Shown here: one piece after another, positions 17,738 to 25,759 of the stretch | How positions within the stretch are numbered: the stretch's first letter is position 1 | Layout of the letters: every line of letters begins with the position of its first letter | Program-made: the position numbers and the translations under genes | IMG/VR virus record: IMGVR_UViG_3300038701_001883 | Span: 1 to 34,653 of that record | Source: a virus | DNA length: 34,653 nucleotides | Direction: 5' to 3' (one strand) | Notes under the pieces: model-generated | Databases searched by the model: none | Told to the model about the DNA's origin: nothing | Seen by the model: the letters and a program-made list of their open reading frames with translations, nothing else

Positions 17738-18535
17738 ATGAAAATAAAGAAAGAGAATATAAATTTTACGCAGGTAAGTAACGAACTTTTGTTAGATAAA
17801 AGAGTATCAGCAAAAGCCAAAGGGATATATGCTTATTTATACAGTAGACCCGATGACTGGGACTTTAGCGTAGATCGTATAGCCAACGATTTTAAAGACG
17901 GTTACAAGGCAATAAATGGAGGTATCAAAGAATTAGAGGAACTGGGATACATCGCAAGGGAAAAACAAACTAACGGTAGAAATTATTATTATATATATCA
18001 GAAACCGCAGAAGAAAGCCCAACCCGCCAAAACGGCAAGTAGACAAAAAGGCAACCAGCCAAAAAGTCTACCAGGCGAAAAGGGGGGTATAAGTAATAAA
18101 GATAATATAAATAATACTGATATAGAAATAATAAAGAAAGATACTAAAGTATCAGAGGTTAAAACCTCTAGCGATACTGAAATAGAAAAAGTAGAAGAAT
18201 TTGGAAACCCTATAGTAAATGAAATAGAGACAGCTATAAAAGAAGCTTGTACAGAAATAGGAGTTTTATATATACCAGGAGAAAAGGAAAGACAAGTTTT
18301 ATGGAATTTATGACGTAGCAAAGTTATAAAAGAAATTGTCGAAAAAAGAAAAGAGTTAGAAAGTGTGCCGGATTTTATTTATAAAACTATCGTTTTATCA
18401 AAACAAGACGACTTTTGGAATTGAAAATTATTTAACGGAAAAACCTTTAAAGATAATTACGGAAAATTTCTAAATAGTTTTAAAGGAAAAAAGGAAGCGG
18501 ATTTAAAACCTAAAAAAGTAACTACCTATGGATAA
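17738..18535 (+). CDS. Replication initiator-like protein (winged helix, HTH_36 type)
   Basis: 265 residues, UGA-Gly at 18311 and 18422. Residues 10-75 (FTQVSNELLLDKRVSAKAKG, YLYSRPDDWDFSVDRIANDF, KELEELGYIAREK) are the winged helix common to phage replication initiators of the lambda O/DnaD kind. Residues 90-160 are a disordered linker. The C-terminal part (DDFWN[G]KLFNGKTFKDNYGKFL) resembles the DnaD-type tail. It probably binds the origin and loads host helicase, since the phage has no visible helicase or polymerase. Its leader carries the switch-like structure at 17643. Confidence 0.75.
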
Positions 18536-19025
18536 TTCATTAAAAAAATATAAACCGCTTGTATGGGCAAAAGTCGAATTTGGCTTTGATAGGGAGGTAC
18601 TTTATTGGGAAGGATCCGTGGAAGATTTCCAGGAAAAGAAAAACCTAGAATATATTATATTTCCTAGGCACGGAGATAGAAGAGTACCAACATCGAAAAT
18701 AAAAGACTTTGCACAAGTACAGCCGGACGACAGAGAAAAAACTTTAGAATTTAAAATGGTTTCTTTGACTGAAAGGCAAAAGCAGGAAGTAAAAAACAAG
18801 GTCCAGGCTATGCAAAAAAATATTTGAAGAGAGCCAACGGACGCCGAAGAAGATCGTATGATACAAATAGTACTAGATCCAGGTATTTTAGAAAGAGAAA
18901 AGCAGGCGGAGGCAGAAAAAAACAAACCTCTAACGACCGAGCAACGCTTTAAAACTATGCTGGTAATTAGAAACCAAAAAATAGCGAGAATAGTAACGGG
19001 TAGCTACATTGGTTTTAAACAATAA
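18528..19025 (+). CDS. Protein of unknown function in the replication cluster
   Basis: 165 residues, UGA-Gly at 18825 (QKNI[G]REPTDAEEDRM). The start overlaps the end of the initiator gene by 8 bases. The N-terminal half looks like a small beta domain (KPLVWAKVEFGFDREVLYWE, FPRHGDRRVPTSKIKDF); the second half is helical and basic. No family is recognised. Coupling to the initiator suggests a replication or DNA-binding role. Confidence 0.7.
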
Positions 19026-19046
19026 TTTAACAATAACTTTAACAAA

Positions 19047-19382
19047 ATGTCAAAAGACGCAGAAAAAACCTATTTTATGGTAGGTCTCTTAGAAAAAGAG
19101 GAAGCAGGAGTAGTAACTAGAGGGTTTACGGTATACGAATTTACAGCAGGTAGAGTATATTTTGAATTAGTGGACGAGTCTTTTTTACCAACTTACCAAC
19201 AACCTATTTTAGTAAGAGACGCAGAAAAGAACTTAGTAAAAGATAGTCCGGAAGAAGCTTTAAAACATTTACGTAGTTTTTTACCTAAGTTAAATGACGG
19301 ATCAGTAAAAGACGCCGACGCAATTAAAGCAAGTGTAGAGGCAGAAATAAAAAGAATTTCGGAAAAATATAATATTTCATAA
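19047..19382 (+). CDS. Hypothetical early protein
   Basis: 111 residues with no known motif. It begins with a beta-rich part (YFMVGLLEKEEAGVVTRGFT, GRVYFELVDES) and ends in helices with many Lys and Glu. The start follows TTTAACAATAACTTTAACAAA, the leader type used across this genome. It lies in an unbroken run of small genes between the initiator and the nucleases. Confidence 0.7.
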   Translation: MSKDAEKTYFMVGLLEKEEAGVVTRGFTVYEFTAGRVYFELVDESFLPTYQQPILVRDAEKNLVKDSPEEALKHLRSFLPKLNDGSVKDADAIKASVEAEIKRISEKYNIS

Positions 19383-19393
19383 TTTTAACCAAA

Positions 19394-19927
19394 ATGGACG
19401 AAGCTAAAAAAATCGGGATCCTGGAGGACGCCGGTAAAATTATATCAGAGGAAGAAAAAAAAGCCCTGGATATATTAGAAATTGATACAGAAATAAACGG
19501 ACACCATACGGAGTTTAAATTTAAAAAAGCCGTATTAGATAATAATTTTATTTGGGAACTTACCTTAGAAGTAAAAAGCTTGCCTAGAAGAGTAAACCTA
19601 AATTATCAATTACATTTAGTTTTAGATCCTACAAATTTTAATATAGCTTTAAACTCTCAATATGAAGAGTTAAAAAAGAACCAATTAGAGTTACCGGATC
19701 CAAAGAAAAAAACACCATACCAGGAAATGGAGCGTATCCATAAAGAATATGAAAAAGAGCGTAAAATGGTATGAGACTTTACCTTTCAAGCTAGCTTATC
19801 ACAGCTAACAAATAAGCAAACAGAGACACTACATTTTATTGTATCCGGAGAAGTTGTTAGAGAATTTGAAAAATTACAATCACTAGGAGGATTACACCGT
19901 ATGGCTTTAGCATTAGAAACTATATAA
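19394..19927 (+). CDS. Hypothetical early protein
   Basis: 177 residues, UGA-Gly at 19772 joining two parts. The first part is an alpha/beta domain (HTEFKFKKAVLDNNFIWELT) with a Lys/Glu-rich linker near 110-125. The second part (FTFQASLSQLTNKQTETLHF, SLGGLHRMALALETI) is helical and continues smoothly after UGA. No family is recognised. Confidence 0.7.
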
Positions 19928-19928
19928 A

Positions 19929-20060
19929 ATGGAAAATCCGGAAGGCTTTACAAAAAAAGACTTGGAATATATAAACACTCCTTTCACTAGGGAGGAGTGG
20001 GATTATATAAATACTTTAGATCCTAAATATTTTAAAAAATGATCGAAACAGGACCAATAG
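19929..20060 (+). CDS. Small protein with a doubled FT-x-x-D/E-YINT motif
   Basis: 43 residues. FTKKDLEYINTP is followed by FTREEWDYINTL, an internal repeat of about 16 residues. UGA at 20040 would be Gly; the stop TAG comes five codons later. The ATG of the next gene (20039) overlaps the UGA as ATGA. Function unknown. Confidence 0.5.
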
Positions 20061-20362
20061 CAGAAGAGCTAAAAGAAAGTTTACCGGAAGAAGGCGGATC
20101 GAAAGGGGTAAAATTAGAGTATTACTGTACTCTATTTACAAAGAAAAAAAATAGACCTCTAATTACATTTTGGGTACATACCAAAGAAGAAAACGCAGTA
20201 AAATATATGTGTATCTATAAAGATTACATAGGGGAAGTAGATAAAAAAATAAAGGAAAATATTAAAGCTTACTTATTCGATAAAGGCGAATTATCAGAAG
20301 AGGCAAAAGATCTAGGCGAAAAATTCGATAAAAAATTTAGGGTTCTAGTATCAAACAAATAA
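20039..20362 (+). CDS. Hypothetical early protein
   Basis: 107 residues, no UGA. Mixed alpha/beta with YYCTLFTKKKNRPLITFWVH and a Lys-rich helical C terminus. The start overlaps the end of the preceding small gene by 22 bases in another frame, so the two are probably coupled. No family is recognised. Confidence 0.65.
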   Translation: MIETGPIAEELKESLPEEGGSKGVKLEYYCTLFTKKKNRPLITFWVHTKEENAVKYMCIYKDYIGEVDKKIKENIKAYLFDKGELSEEAKDLGEKFDKKFRVLVSNK

Positions 20363-20386
20363 TTATATTTCTATAAAAATAATCTT

Positions 20387-20665
20387 ATGTCAGAAAACCA
20401 AGGTAAAAACGTAATGGATAGAGAAAATTACACAAAAAAAAGACTAATAGATAGTCTAAAAACAATCGAGGTAGCAGTAGAGGACGGAGAGGAAAGAGAT
20501 ACAATAGCTTTACATATAGCCCACGTTATACAGGAAATAGAAAACCAACCACCTTATATAAAAATATGAGAGGATAAAAAATATTGTAGTTTTTGTCTCG
20601 CTAAGGAAGGTTCGGAAAGTTTAACGGAAGAAGCTATTTTAGATCCAAAAAAAGAAGATGACTAG
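20387..20665 (+). CDS. Small helical protein with a CxxC motif
   Basis: 92 residues, UGA-Gly at 20567. An N-terminal helical part (IDSLKTIEVAVEDGEERDTI) is followed after the UGA by EDKKYCSFCLAKEG. The single C-x-x-C could be half a zinc site completed by dimerisation or by His (IALHIAHVIQ). The end overlaps the VRR-NUC gene by 8 bases. Function unknown. Confidence 0.62.
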
Positions 20666-21020
20666 ATTTTGAAAACAAAAAAAGAAAAATCCGGAGGGAG
20701 AAATACAAAAAGAAATAATGGCGTTTTTATCAGATATGGAAACATTAGCTAAAAAGCCGATATATTCTTTTAGATCACAAGCCGGGGCGTTTAAAGTAGA
20801 AGGGGGATTTTTTAAAACCGGTAGGACAGGACTACCGGATATTTCCCTAATAGTAAACGGTAAGTATATAGGTATTGAGGTTAAAGCTCCTGGAAAAAAA
20901 CAGAGTGCAGGACAAGTAACCGCAGAAAAAGAAATACACAACGCAGGGGGCGAATATTGGGTGGTATCGACTGTATTACAAGTTAAAACGATATTATCAA
21001 AGCATATTGATATTTTTTAA
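20658..21020 (+). CDS. VRR-NUC nuclease
   Basis: 120 residues, UGA-Gly at codon 5 (20670), so a standard-code caller would start it at residue 21. RSQAGAFKVEGGFFKTGRTG, then LPDISLIVNGKYIGIEVKAP, gives D61, E74 and K76, the PD-(D/E)XK set of VRR-NUC, with the conserved GQ (85-86) and AGGEYWVV after it. Stand-alone phage VRR-NUC proteins act as structure-specific nucleases, for example on Holliday junctions. It would resolve recombination intermediates made by the Rad52/exonuclease pair. Confidence 0.9.
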
Positions 21021-21029
21021 TTATTTACT

Positions 21030-21257
21030 ATGTTTGGACAAATATATAAATTTACCGAAGAACATACGGAAGGATATATAACCTTTAGTAAAGGTGCTAG
21101 GGTAATTTTGGTACATAGAGACTCTAAATACGAACACCAGTTTATTTGTGCCTGGACAAGAGGTATAATTAAATTTCCTAATAACATTTTTAATAAACTT
21201 GAATTAACGGCAGATCATAGCAGATATTTTAAGCATACGTTAGAAAAGTTTAAATAA
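21030..21257 (+). CDS. Hypothetical small protein
   Basis: 75 residues, beta-rich start (FGQIYKFTEEHTEGYITFSK) and basic throughout. No family is recognised. Last gene of the P2 unit, immediately before promoter P3. Confidence 0.6.
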   Translation: MFGQIYKFTEEHTEGYITFSKGARVILVHRDSKYEHQFICAWTRGIIKFPNNIFNKLELTADHSRYFKHTLEKFK

Positions 21258-21272
21258 AAGTAATAAAAAAAC

Positions 21273-21300
21273 TGGACAAAGATAAATAAAAGAATATAAT
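21273..21300 (+). promoter_or_regulatory. Promoter P3
   Basis: TGGACA (21273-21278) and a perfect TATAAT (21295-21300) are 16 bases apart. The upstream AAAAGTAATAAAAAAAC is the same as at P2. It drives the 68-residue protein, the HNH protein, the structured RNA region and the SMC-like ATPase operon. Confidence 0.8.
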
Positions 21301-21317
21301 ACCCTTGTCTTTAAGAT

Positions 21318-21365
21318 ACGGCAAAGCGTTCGTTACTTCTTAAATACAAATATTTAACTTTTAGC
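21318..21365 (+). repeat. Conserved leader of P3 (copy 2)
   Basis: Second copy of the ordered blocks ACGGCAAA (21318-21325), ACTTCTTAAATACAAA (21335-21350) and AACTTTTAGC (21356-21365). The last block also appears before the ATG at 22444 without the others. Confidence 0.6.
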
Positions 21366-21374
21366 AAGGTAAAA

Positions 21375-21581
21375 ATGAAAACATTAAGAGAAAAACTTAC
21401 AGCTTCTAAAGAGAAGCTAGAACAACAAATAGAAAATAGGCACGATACCTACGCAAATAGATCGGAAAAATGGCAAGAGTCGGAAAAATGAGACGACTAT
21501 AGCGATAAAACTTATAACCTAGAAGAAACAGTAGACTATTTAGATCAAGCTATAGACAGCTTAGACGAATTTTTAGAATAA
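21375..21581 (+). CDS. Small coiled-coil protein
   Basis: 68 residues, helical and charged (EKLTASKEKLEQQIENRHDT). The segment RSEKWQESEK[G]DDY, with UGA at 21489, fits a pattern I know from small phage proteins having Gly at this point. First gene after P3. Function unknown; likely a small early helical protein. Confidence 0.65.
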
Positions 21582-21597
21582 TTTTTTAATATTATTT

Positions 21598-22110
21598 ATG
21601 GAACGTTGTAAAAAATGTTTTATGTTTAAAATTACTCCGTCTAGTACTTGTGCTTGTAATGCCAAGAAATTCGACGAAGCAAAATTAAGCAAAAAAACTA
21701 AGACAGAAAAAAAGCCGAAAGCAATAAAACAGGTTTCGGATAAAAAGAAAGAGGCTATAAAAAACGGGAAAAGTGAAGGACCATTTTTTAAGCAGATCTT
21801 TAAGAAAAAAGTAAAGTGTAAAGAAAATTTCTGTATTATTTGTAGGCAAGAGCTTATAGCAGGTACAGAAGACGTAGAAGGAAACGTAACGCCGGCTTGC
21901 TTCCCCCATATTTTACCAAAGGGAACATATCCGGAGCTAAGATTATTAGAGGGAAATTTACAGTTTTTAGTTTGTGGTATTGAACACCACGACAAATTCG
22001 ATCAAATCATAAACGAACTTAAAGCCGATATAGGGTTAGAAGCTCTTAAAAAAATGATTATCGACGGGAAAAAAATAGATCTAAGCAAATACTTAGATTA
22101 TGAAATATAA
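21598..22110 (+). CDS. HNH / NinG-like nuclease
   Basis: 170 residues. An N-terminal C-x-x-C (residues 4-7) and a second C-x-C (18-20) could bind zinc; a Lys-rich linker follows. The C-terminal part ENFCIICRQEL, then CFPHILPKGTYPELR and LQFLVCGIEHHDKFD, has the Cys pair, His-rich core and Asn/His-type end of HNH nucleases in the NinG/Rap group, which cut branched recombination intermediates. With VRR-NUC nearby the phage has two candidate resolvases. Confidence 0.72.
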   Translation: MERCKKCFMFKITPSSTCACNAKKFDEAKLSKKTKTEKKPKAIKQVSDKKKEAIKNGKSEGPFFKQIFKKKVKCKENFCIICRQELIAGTEDVEGNVTPACFPHILPKGTYPELRLLEGNLQFLVCGIEHHDKFDQIINELKADIGLEALKKMIIDGKKIDLSKYLDYEI

Positions 22111-22113
22111 AAA

Positions 22114-22186
22114 ATCGAGGCTACCAAGGACCTAGTAAGGAGGCTTTAGAAAGTTTAGCTAACCCTCGATCCTACTTCTAAGTAGG
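22114..22186 (+). ncRNA. Structured RNA, elements 1 and 2
   Basis: ATCGAGG (22114-22120) pairs perfectly with CCTCGAT (22164-22170), enclosing 43 bases with only weak inner pairing. CCTACT/AGTAGG follow as a tight hairpin (22171-22186). The 7-bp closing stem looks like a tRNA acceptor, but the 57-base length and missing T-arm exclude a tRNA. CCTAGTAAG at 22131 recurs at 22247, each time followed by GAGG or TGGAGG. Confidence 0.5.
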
Positions 22187-22242
22187 TAGTAGTATATTAT
22201 CGGTATAGGTTTCTCCTTTACCCTAGCCGTAATATACTACTA
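22187..22242 (+). ncRNA. Structured RNA, element 3 (long hairpin)
   Basis: TAGTAGTATATTA (22187-22199) pairs perfectly with TAATATACTACTA (22230-22242). CGG/CCG and TAGG/CCTA extend the stem with small bulges to about 20 pairs around a pyrimidine-rich loop. No T run follows, so it is not a terminator. Its A/T-rich dyad could also act as a DNA site. Confidence 0.65.
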
Positions 22243-22262
22243 CTTGCCTAGTAAGTGGAGGA

Positions 22263-22305
22263 TCTACGATAAACATTTTATAAATGAATAGGAACACTTC
22301 GTAGA
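22263..22305 (+). ncRNA. Structured RNA, element 4
   Basis: TCTACGA (22263-22269) pairs with TCGTAGA (22299-22305) and encloses a second small hairpin, CATT/AATG (22273-22285). It lies between the long hairpin and the branched structure. No frame of note crosses it. Confidence 0.45.
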
Positions 22306-22312
22306 AAATCTA

Positions 22313-22410
22313 TTAAAAGGTAAGCCCGGAGGCGTGAAAAATACTAGTTGTAGAGCTACTACCCTAATACCATATAGGGACTAGCTCGTGCCTCCCGGTT
22401 TACTTTTTAA
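22313..22410 (+). ncRNA. Structured RNA, element 5 (three-way junction)
   Basis: An outer stem of about 23 pairs is built from TTAAAAGGTAAG with the bases after 22399, then CCGG/CCGG and GGCGTG/CGTGCC, with single-base bulges. Inside, CTAGT/ACTAG closes a junction carrying two hairpins, GTAG(AGCTA)CTAC and CCTA(ATACCATA)TAGG. This is far too regular for chance. It ends 33 bases before the ATG of the SMC-like ATPase, so it is either its leader or a separate RNA. I recognise no RNA family. Confidence 0.7.
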
Positions 22411-22443
22411 GTAAAATATTTTAAACTTTAACTTTTAGCTACA

Positions 22444-23703
22444 ATGAAAGTAAAAAATATTAAGATTACAGACCTTAGAAATATCGAGATTTTCGAAGGA
22501 GATCTAGGGGACTGGAACGTAATAGACGGGGAAAACGGAAGCGGGAAAAGTACAGTAATTGACGCTATTTTTTGAGCGATCAGAGGAAAAACGTATTTTA
22601 ATAGCGATCCTTTTAGACTCGTAAAGCACGATAAAGAAAAGGCTATTATAAATTTAGTCCTGGAAGGAGAAAATAGAGAGATCATTATTAATAGAATATT
22701 TACCCAACCGACAGACTGAAAAGCGGAGGGTTACGATACTCTAAGGATAGTAGATACTTCGGGAGCAAATCTAGGACAAAAGGAATTGAATAAATTTTTT
22801 AGTAGTTTTACGATAGATCCTTTACAAATTGCGAGACAAAAACCTAAAGATCAAATCGAAACTATTAAGGAAATTGCCGGAATAGATACCAGTAAAATAG
22901 AGGCAGAAGCGTTAGAGATCTATAATAAAAGAACCGACGAAAATAGAGAGCTTACCAGGTTAAAAGGTGTAGTTTCGGAATATGCAGGGGTAGAGAAAGT
23001 GGAAGAAGTAAGCGTAACAGAACTTATAGCCGAAAGGGATAGAAAACAACACGAAAACGCAGAAATAGAAAGATACGAAAATAAAAAAGGTATGATTAAC
23101 GGCGGAATAAAAGACGCAGAGGATCAATTAGAGGAAGCTAAACAACTTATAGCAACTTTAGAGCAGGATATTAAAGATTATAACGATCAAATAAAAGAAT
23201 GCGACGAATACCTAGAAAAACACAAAGAACACGATTTAGAAGAAATTACAGCTAATATAAACAAATCCGAAGAAACTAACGAAAATGCAAGAAAATACAA
23301 AGAAAAAGAAGAAAATATAGGAAAATTACAAAAACAACAGGAAGTACACGACGCTTTAGATACGAAATACAAGGAAACTTTAGCGAAAAGAGAGAAGCTT
23401 ATAGCGGATAGCGATATACCAAATTACATAAGTTTCGATAAAAATGCAGGAGTTTTAGTAAATAATATACCATTTACACAGTTAAATACAGCAGAGCAAA
23501 TAAAAATTAGCATACAGTTAGGTAGTATACTAACTCCGGAGCTAAAAGTATTGCATATCAAAGACGGAAGCTTATTAGATCAAAAAACAATGGAGGAAGT
23601 ACAAAAAATAGTAAAAGAACACGATTACCAAATACTTATAGAAAGAGTAGGGGAAAGCGACCAAGGTACTATTACTATGAGAGAAGGGGTAAAAATTAAA
23701 TAA
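22444..23703 (+). CDS. SMC/Rad50-like AAA ATPase
   Basis: 419 residues, UGA-Gly at 22573 and 22717. Walker A is GENGSGKST (29-37). A coiled coil fills about 170-330. The C-terminal part has FTQLNTAEQIKISI, resembling the ABC signature helix, and LKVLHIKDGSLLD in place of Walker B, followed by YQILIERV. This is the form seen in a family of short phage ATPases of the SMC/RecF type. It probably acts with nucleases or the annealing protein on DNA ends. The structured RNA cluster lies directly upstream. Confidence 0.82.
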
Positions 23704-23715
23704 TAAAAAAAGCTT

Positions 23716-23934
23716 ATGTTAAAGGAGATTTTAGAGCAATACCCAGCCTCGGACTATCATAAATACGGGGAATGGAACGAACTATATTTAAGGGAGGAAG
23801 ACGGTAAAGGGTGCTTTAAAATAACCGGGACCGTAGAGCAAGTAGAGCAAACAGTAAATTTTATTTTAGAACGATTTATCTATGAAAACAAGAGACAAAA
23901 TACTAAAGATCCTGGAGAGATCCCAGGAGGCTAG
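23716..23934 (+). CDS. Hypothetical small protein
   Basis: 72 residues, no UGA. It contains a rare CGA codon (23872) in the context ILE[R]FIYE. CPR relatives are reported to read CGA/CGG as Trp, so this residue is uncertain. Possible alpha/beta fold (GEWNELYLREEDGKGCFKIT). The last 53 bases overlap the next gene. Function unknown. Confidence 0.55.
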   Translation: MLKEILEQYPASDYHKYGEWNELYLREEDGKGCFKITGTVEQVEQTVNFILERFIYENKRQNTKDPGEIPGG

Positions 23935-24187
23935 GAACTCGGATATAGCGTTACATAAAGAATTTTTAATGGATCATATTTGTAACTCCGCTATGGAAAG
24001 AGAAATTATTAGAAGAGTTTTTGGAAGGCTAAAAACAAATTTAGCAAGTGTTACCAGGGCAAGGGCTTATATCCAAAATAAACTAGAATTACACAAATCG
24101 GACGAGCAAATACAAAAGCTTAGAGACGAGGAAGAAGAGAGAAAGAGGGAAGAGTACAGCCCTATAAATAACGGTACGAGATATTAA
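23882..24187 (+). CDS. Hypothetical helical protein
   Basis: 101 residues, basic and helical (KTRDKILKILERSQEARNSD), with a possible winged-helix start (RDKILKILERSQEARNSDIA, IIRRVFGRLKTN) and a charged C-terminal helix. The start lies inside the previous gene, suggesting coupling. It may bind DNA; no family is assigned. Confidence 0.6.
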   Translation: MKTRDKILKILERSQEARNSDIALHKEFLMDHICNSAMEREIIRRVFGRLKTNLASVTRARAYIQNKLELHKSDEQIQKLRDEEEERKREEYSPINNGTRY

Positions 24188-24202
24188 TAACTATTATTTT
24201 CT

Positions 24203-24655
24203 ATGATTATTACCATAAATACCGACGCTTCTTTTAGTCAAGATCATAAGTACGGGACGTATGCTTACTGGATAAAATCAGATAATTTTTTATACAAATG
24301 AAGTGGAGTATTTAAAGATACGGTAGATAATTCTACAGACGCAGAGACTAGGGCGGTAATGGTAGCTCTATGGATCCTAAGGGAACAAAAAGCAGACTTT
24401 GACGTACTAGTAATAAATAGGGATAATATAGGAGTAAAAACTACAGGAAAAAAACCGTATCAGATCCATTTAAAACACCAAGTAAAAAAATACAAAGAAG
24501 TTTTAGTAAAAGAACACGGTAGGAAAGTAAGAAAAGTAAGGTTTAAACACGTAAAAGCCCATACTAACGTTAAAGATAGTAGGAGCTATGTAAATAATTG
24601 GTGCGATAAAGCTTGTAAAAGAGAATTTTATAAACATAAAAAAAACTTATGATAA
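24203..24655 (+). CDS. RNase H-like protein
   Basis: 150 residues, UGA-Gly at 24299 and as the last codon (24650) before TAA. MIITINTDASF gives D8; NSTDAETRA gives E48; VLVINRDN gives D74; VKAHT and NNWCDKACK give H120 and D135. These match the RNase H order. Such proteins remove RNA primers or R-loops during replication. The C terminus overlaps the next ATG as ATGATAA, a stop/start overlap under the standard code. Confidence 0.8.
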
Positions 24656-25287
24656 TATTTTTTGATATAGAAACCGTCTTTAAATATGAAAAGACAGGGG
24701 AAAAAGAAGCAAAAGAAATAGATAAAGCTTTAGAGAAATACGGGGAAGGATTTAATTTTATGCCGGAATTTAATAAGATCTTAACTATTACGGTAGGGAT
24801 CAAAACAGCAGAAGGGGTAAAAATTGAAAACCTGGAAGGATCAGAAGAAGAGCAAATAAAAAAGTTTTTCGATATACTGGATAAAGTCTATACAGTAAAA
24901 AGAGACGGAAAGGACGTAAAGATAGCTCCTAAATTATGCGGACATAATATTAAAAATTTCGATATACCGTTTATAGTAAAAAGAGCTATGGGGTATGGGA
25001 TCAAATTACCGGATAGACTAAAAGCTTTTGGGAAAAAACCTTGGGAAATGGACCATTTTATAGATCTATACGAAGCTTATAATTATTTAGCTTTCAGAGG
25101 TAAAGGCTCTTTGGATCTTATTTGTAACCATTTAGAAATACCTACACCAAAACAAGGTATCGACGGATCAGAGGTACAAGCTTACCACGACCAGGGAAAA
25201 GACAAGGAAATTTTAGAGTATTGTAAAAGAGACGTAGAGGCAACTATAGCCGTATACGATAAATTTGTAGATCTTAACTTTATTTAG
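24649..25287 (+). CDS. 3'-5' exonuclease, PolB-exo2 type
   Basis: 212 residues, no UGA. FFDIET gives D6 and E8 (Exo I); CGHNIKNFDIPFI gives D105 (Exo II); YCKRDVEAT gives Y191 and D195 (Exo III). This DEDDy set and the length fit the stand-alone exonucleases related to the PolB proofreading domain. No polymerase domain is attached or nearby, so it probably trims ends for recombination or repair, or assists the host polymerase. Confidence 0.88.
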   Translation: MIIFFDIETVFKYEKTGEKEAKEIDKALEKYGEGFNFMPEFNKILTITVGIKTAEGVKIENLEGSEEEQIKKFFDILDKVYTVKRDGKDVKIAPKLCGHNIKNFDIPFIVKRAMGYGIKLPDRLKAFGKKPWEMDHFIDLYEAYNYLAFRGKGSLDLICNHLEIPTPKQGIDGSEVQAYHDQGKDKEILEYCKRDVEATIAVYDKFVDLNFI

Positions 25288-25290
25288 ACT

Positions 25291-25491
25291 ATGACACTAG
25301 ACGAAGCCGTAATAGTTTTTAAACCCAAAGAAGGAAAGGAAAAAACTTTAAATTACGAAGAAAAGCTAAAATTTGTAGAAGACTACATAAATACAGAAAT
25401 GACAAGACAAGCAGTTATGGTAGGTATACCTCTATCTACAGACGAAGGGGATTACACTTTAACAAATCCCGAAAGACCTAAGTATAATTAG
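25291..25491 (+). CDS. Hypothetical small protein
   Basis: 66 residues, acidic, no UGA, no recognised motif. Last gene of the P3 unit; it starts 3 bases after the exonuclease stop and is followed by a terminator. Confidence 0.6.
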   Translation: MTLDEAVIVFKPKEGKEKTLNYEEKLKFVEDYINTEMTRQAVMVGIPLSTDEGDYTLTNPERPKYN

Positions 25492-25493
25492 AG

Positions 25494-25516
25494 GACCGCC
25501 TAGAGCGGTTTTTTAT
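25494..25516 (+). terminator. Intrinsic terminator of the P3 unit
   Basis: ACCGC (25495-25499) and GCGGT pair around CTAGA and are followed by TTTTTTATTT. The T run touches the -35 box of promoter P4, so one unit ends exactly where the next begins. Confidence 0.85.
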
Positions 25517-25545
25517 TTGACATTATGCAGGGAAAAGACTATATT
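25517..25545 (+). promoter_or_regulatory. Promoter P4 (near-consensus sigma70)
   Basis: TTGACA (25517-25522) and TATATT (25540-25545) with a 17-base spacer. It would drive the HTH-like protein, the lipoprotein candidate, SSB and possibly the terminase genes. It overlaps a longer upstream frame of the 25574 gene, which fixes that gene's start at 25574. Confidence 0.82.
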
Positions 25546-25573
25546 ATATCCGTTACTACATACGACTAGAAAA

Positions 25574-25759
25574 ATGGCAAATTTAGAAAATTTAAAACAA
25601 TCGGTCCGCTATGAGACCATAGGAAACGCTACGGGAAAAAATAAAAACGCCGTTAAGTGTTATTTTAATACGAATAAATTAGACGCCAGGGACCCAGTCC
25701 ACGTAAACGGATACGTAACAAAATTTATTTTAGCTAAATGTAAAAAGAAATGAAAATAG
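25574..25759 (+). CDS. Small DNA-binding-like protein
   Basis: 61 residues, UGA-Gly at 25751 with the stop TAG two codons on. Basic, with a possible helix-turn-helix (VRYETIGNATGKNKNAVKCY). The first gene after P4. The ATG of the next gene (25750) overlaps the UGA as ATGA. Function unknown; a regulator is a reasonable guess. Confidence 0.55.

Noticed and set aside
22114-22170. tRNA gene suggested by a 7-bp acceptor-like stem
   Set aside because: Only 57 bases, no T-arm or anticodon arm, no CCA and no TTCGA-type loop.
25517-25573. Upstream extension of the small gene at 25574
   Set aside because: These bases hold a near-perfect promoter (TTGACA, 17-base spacer, TATATT) and follow a terminator, so they are not coding.
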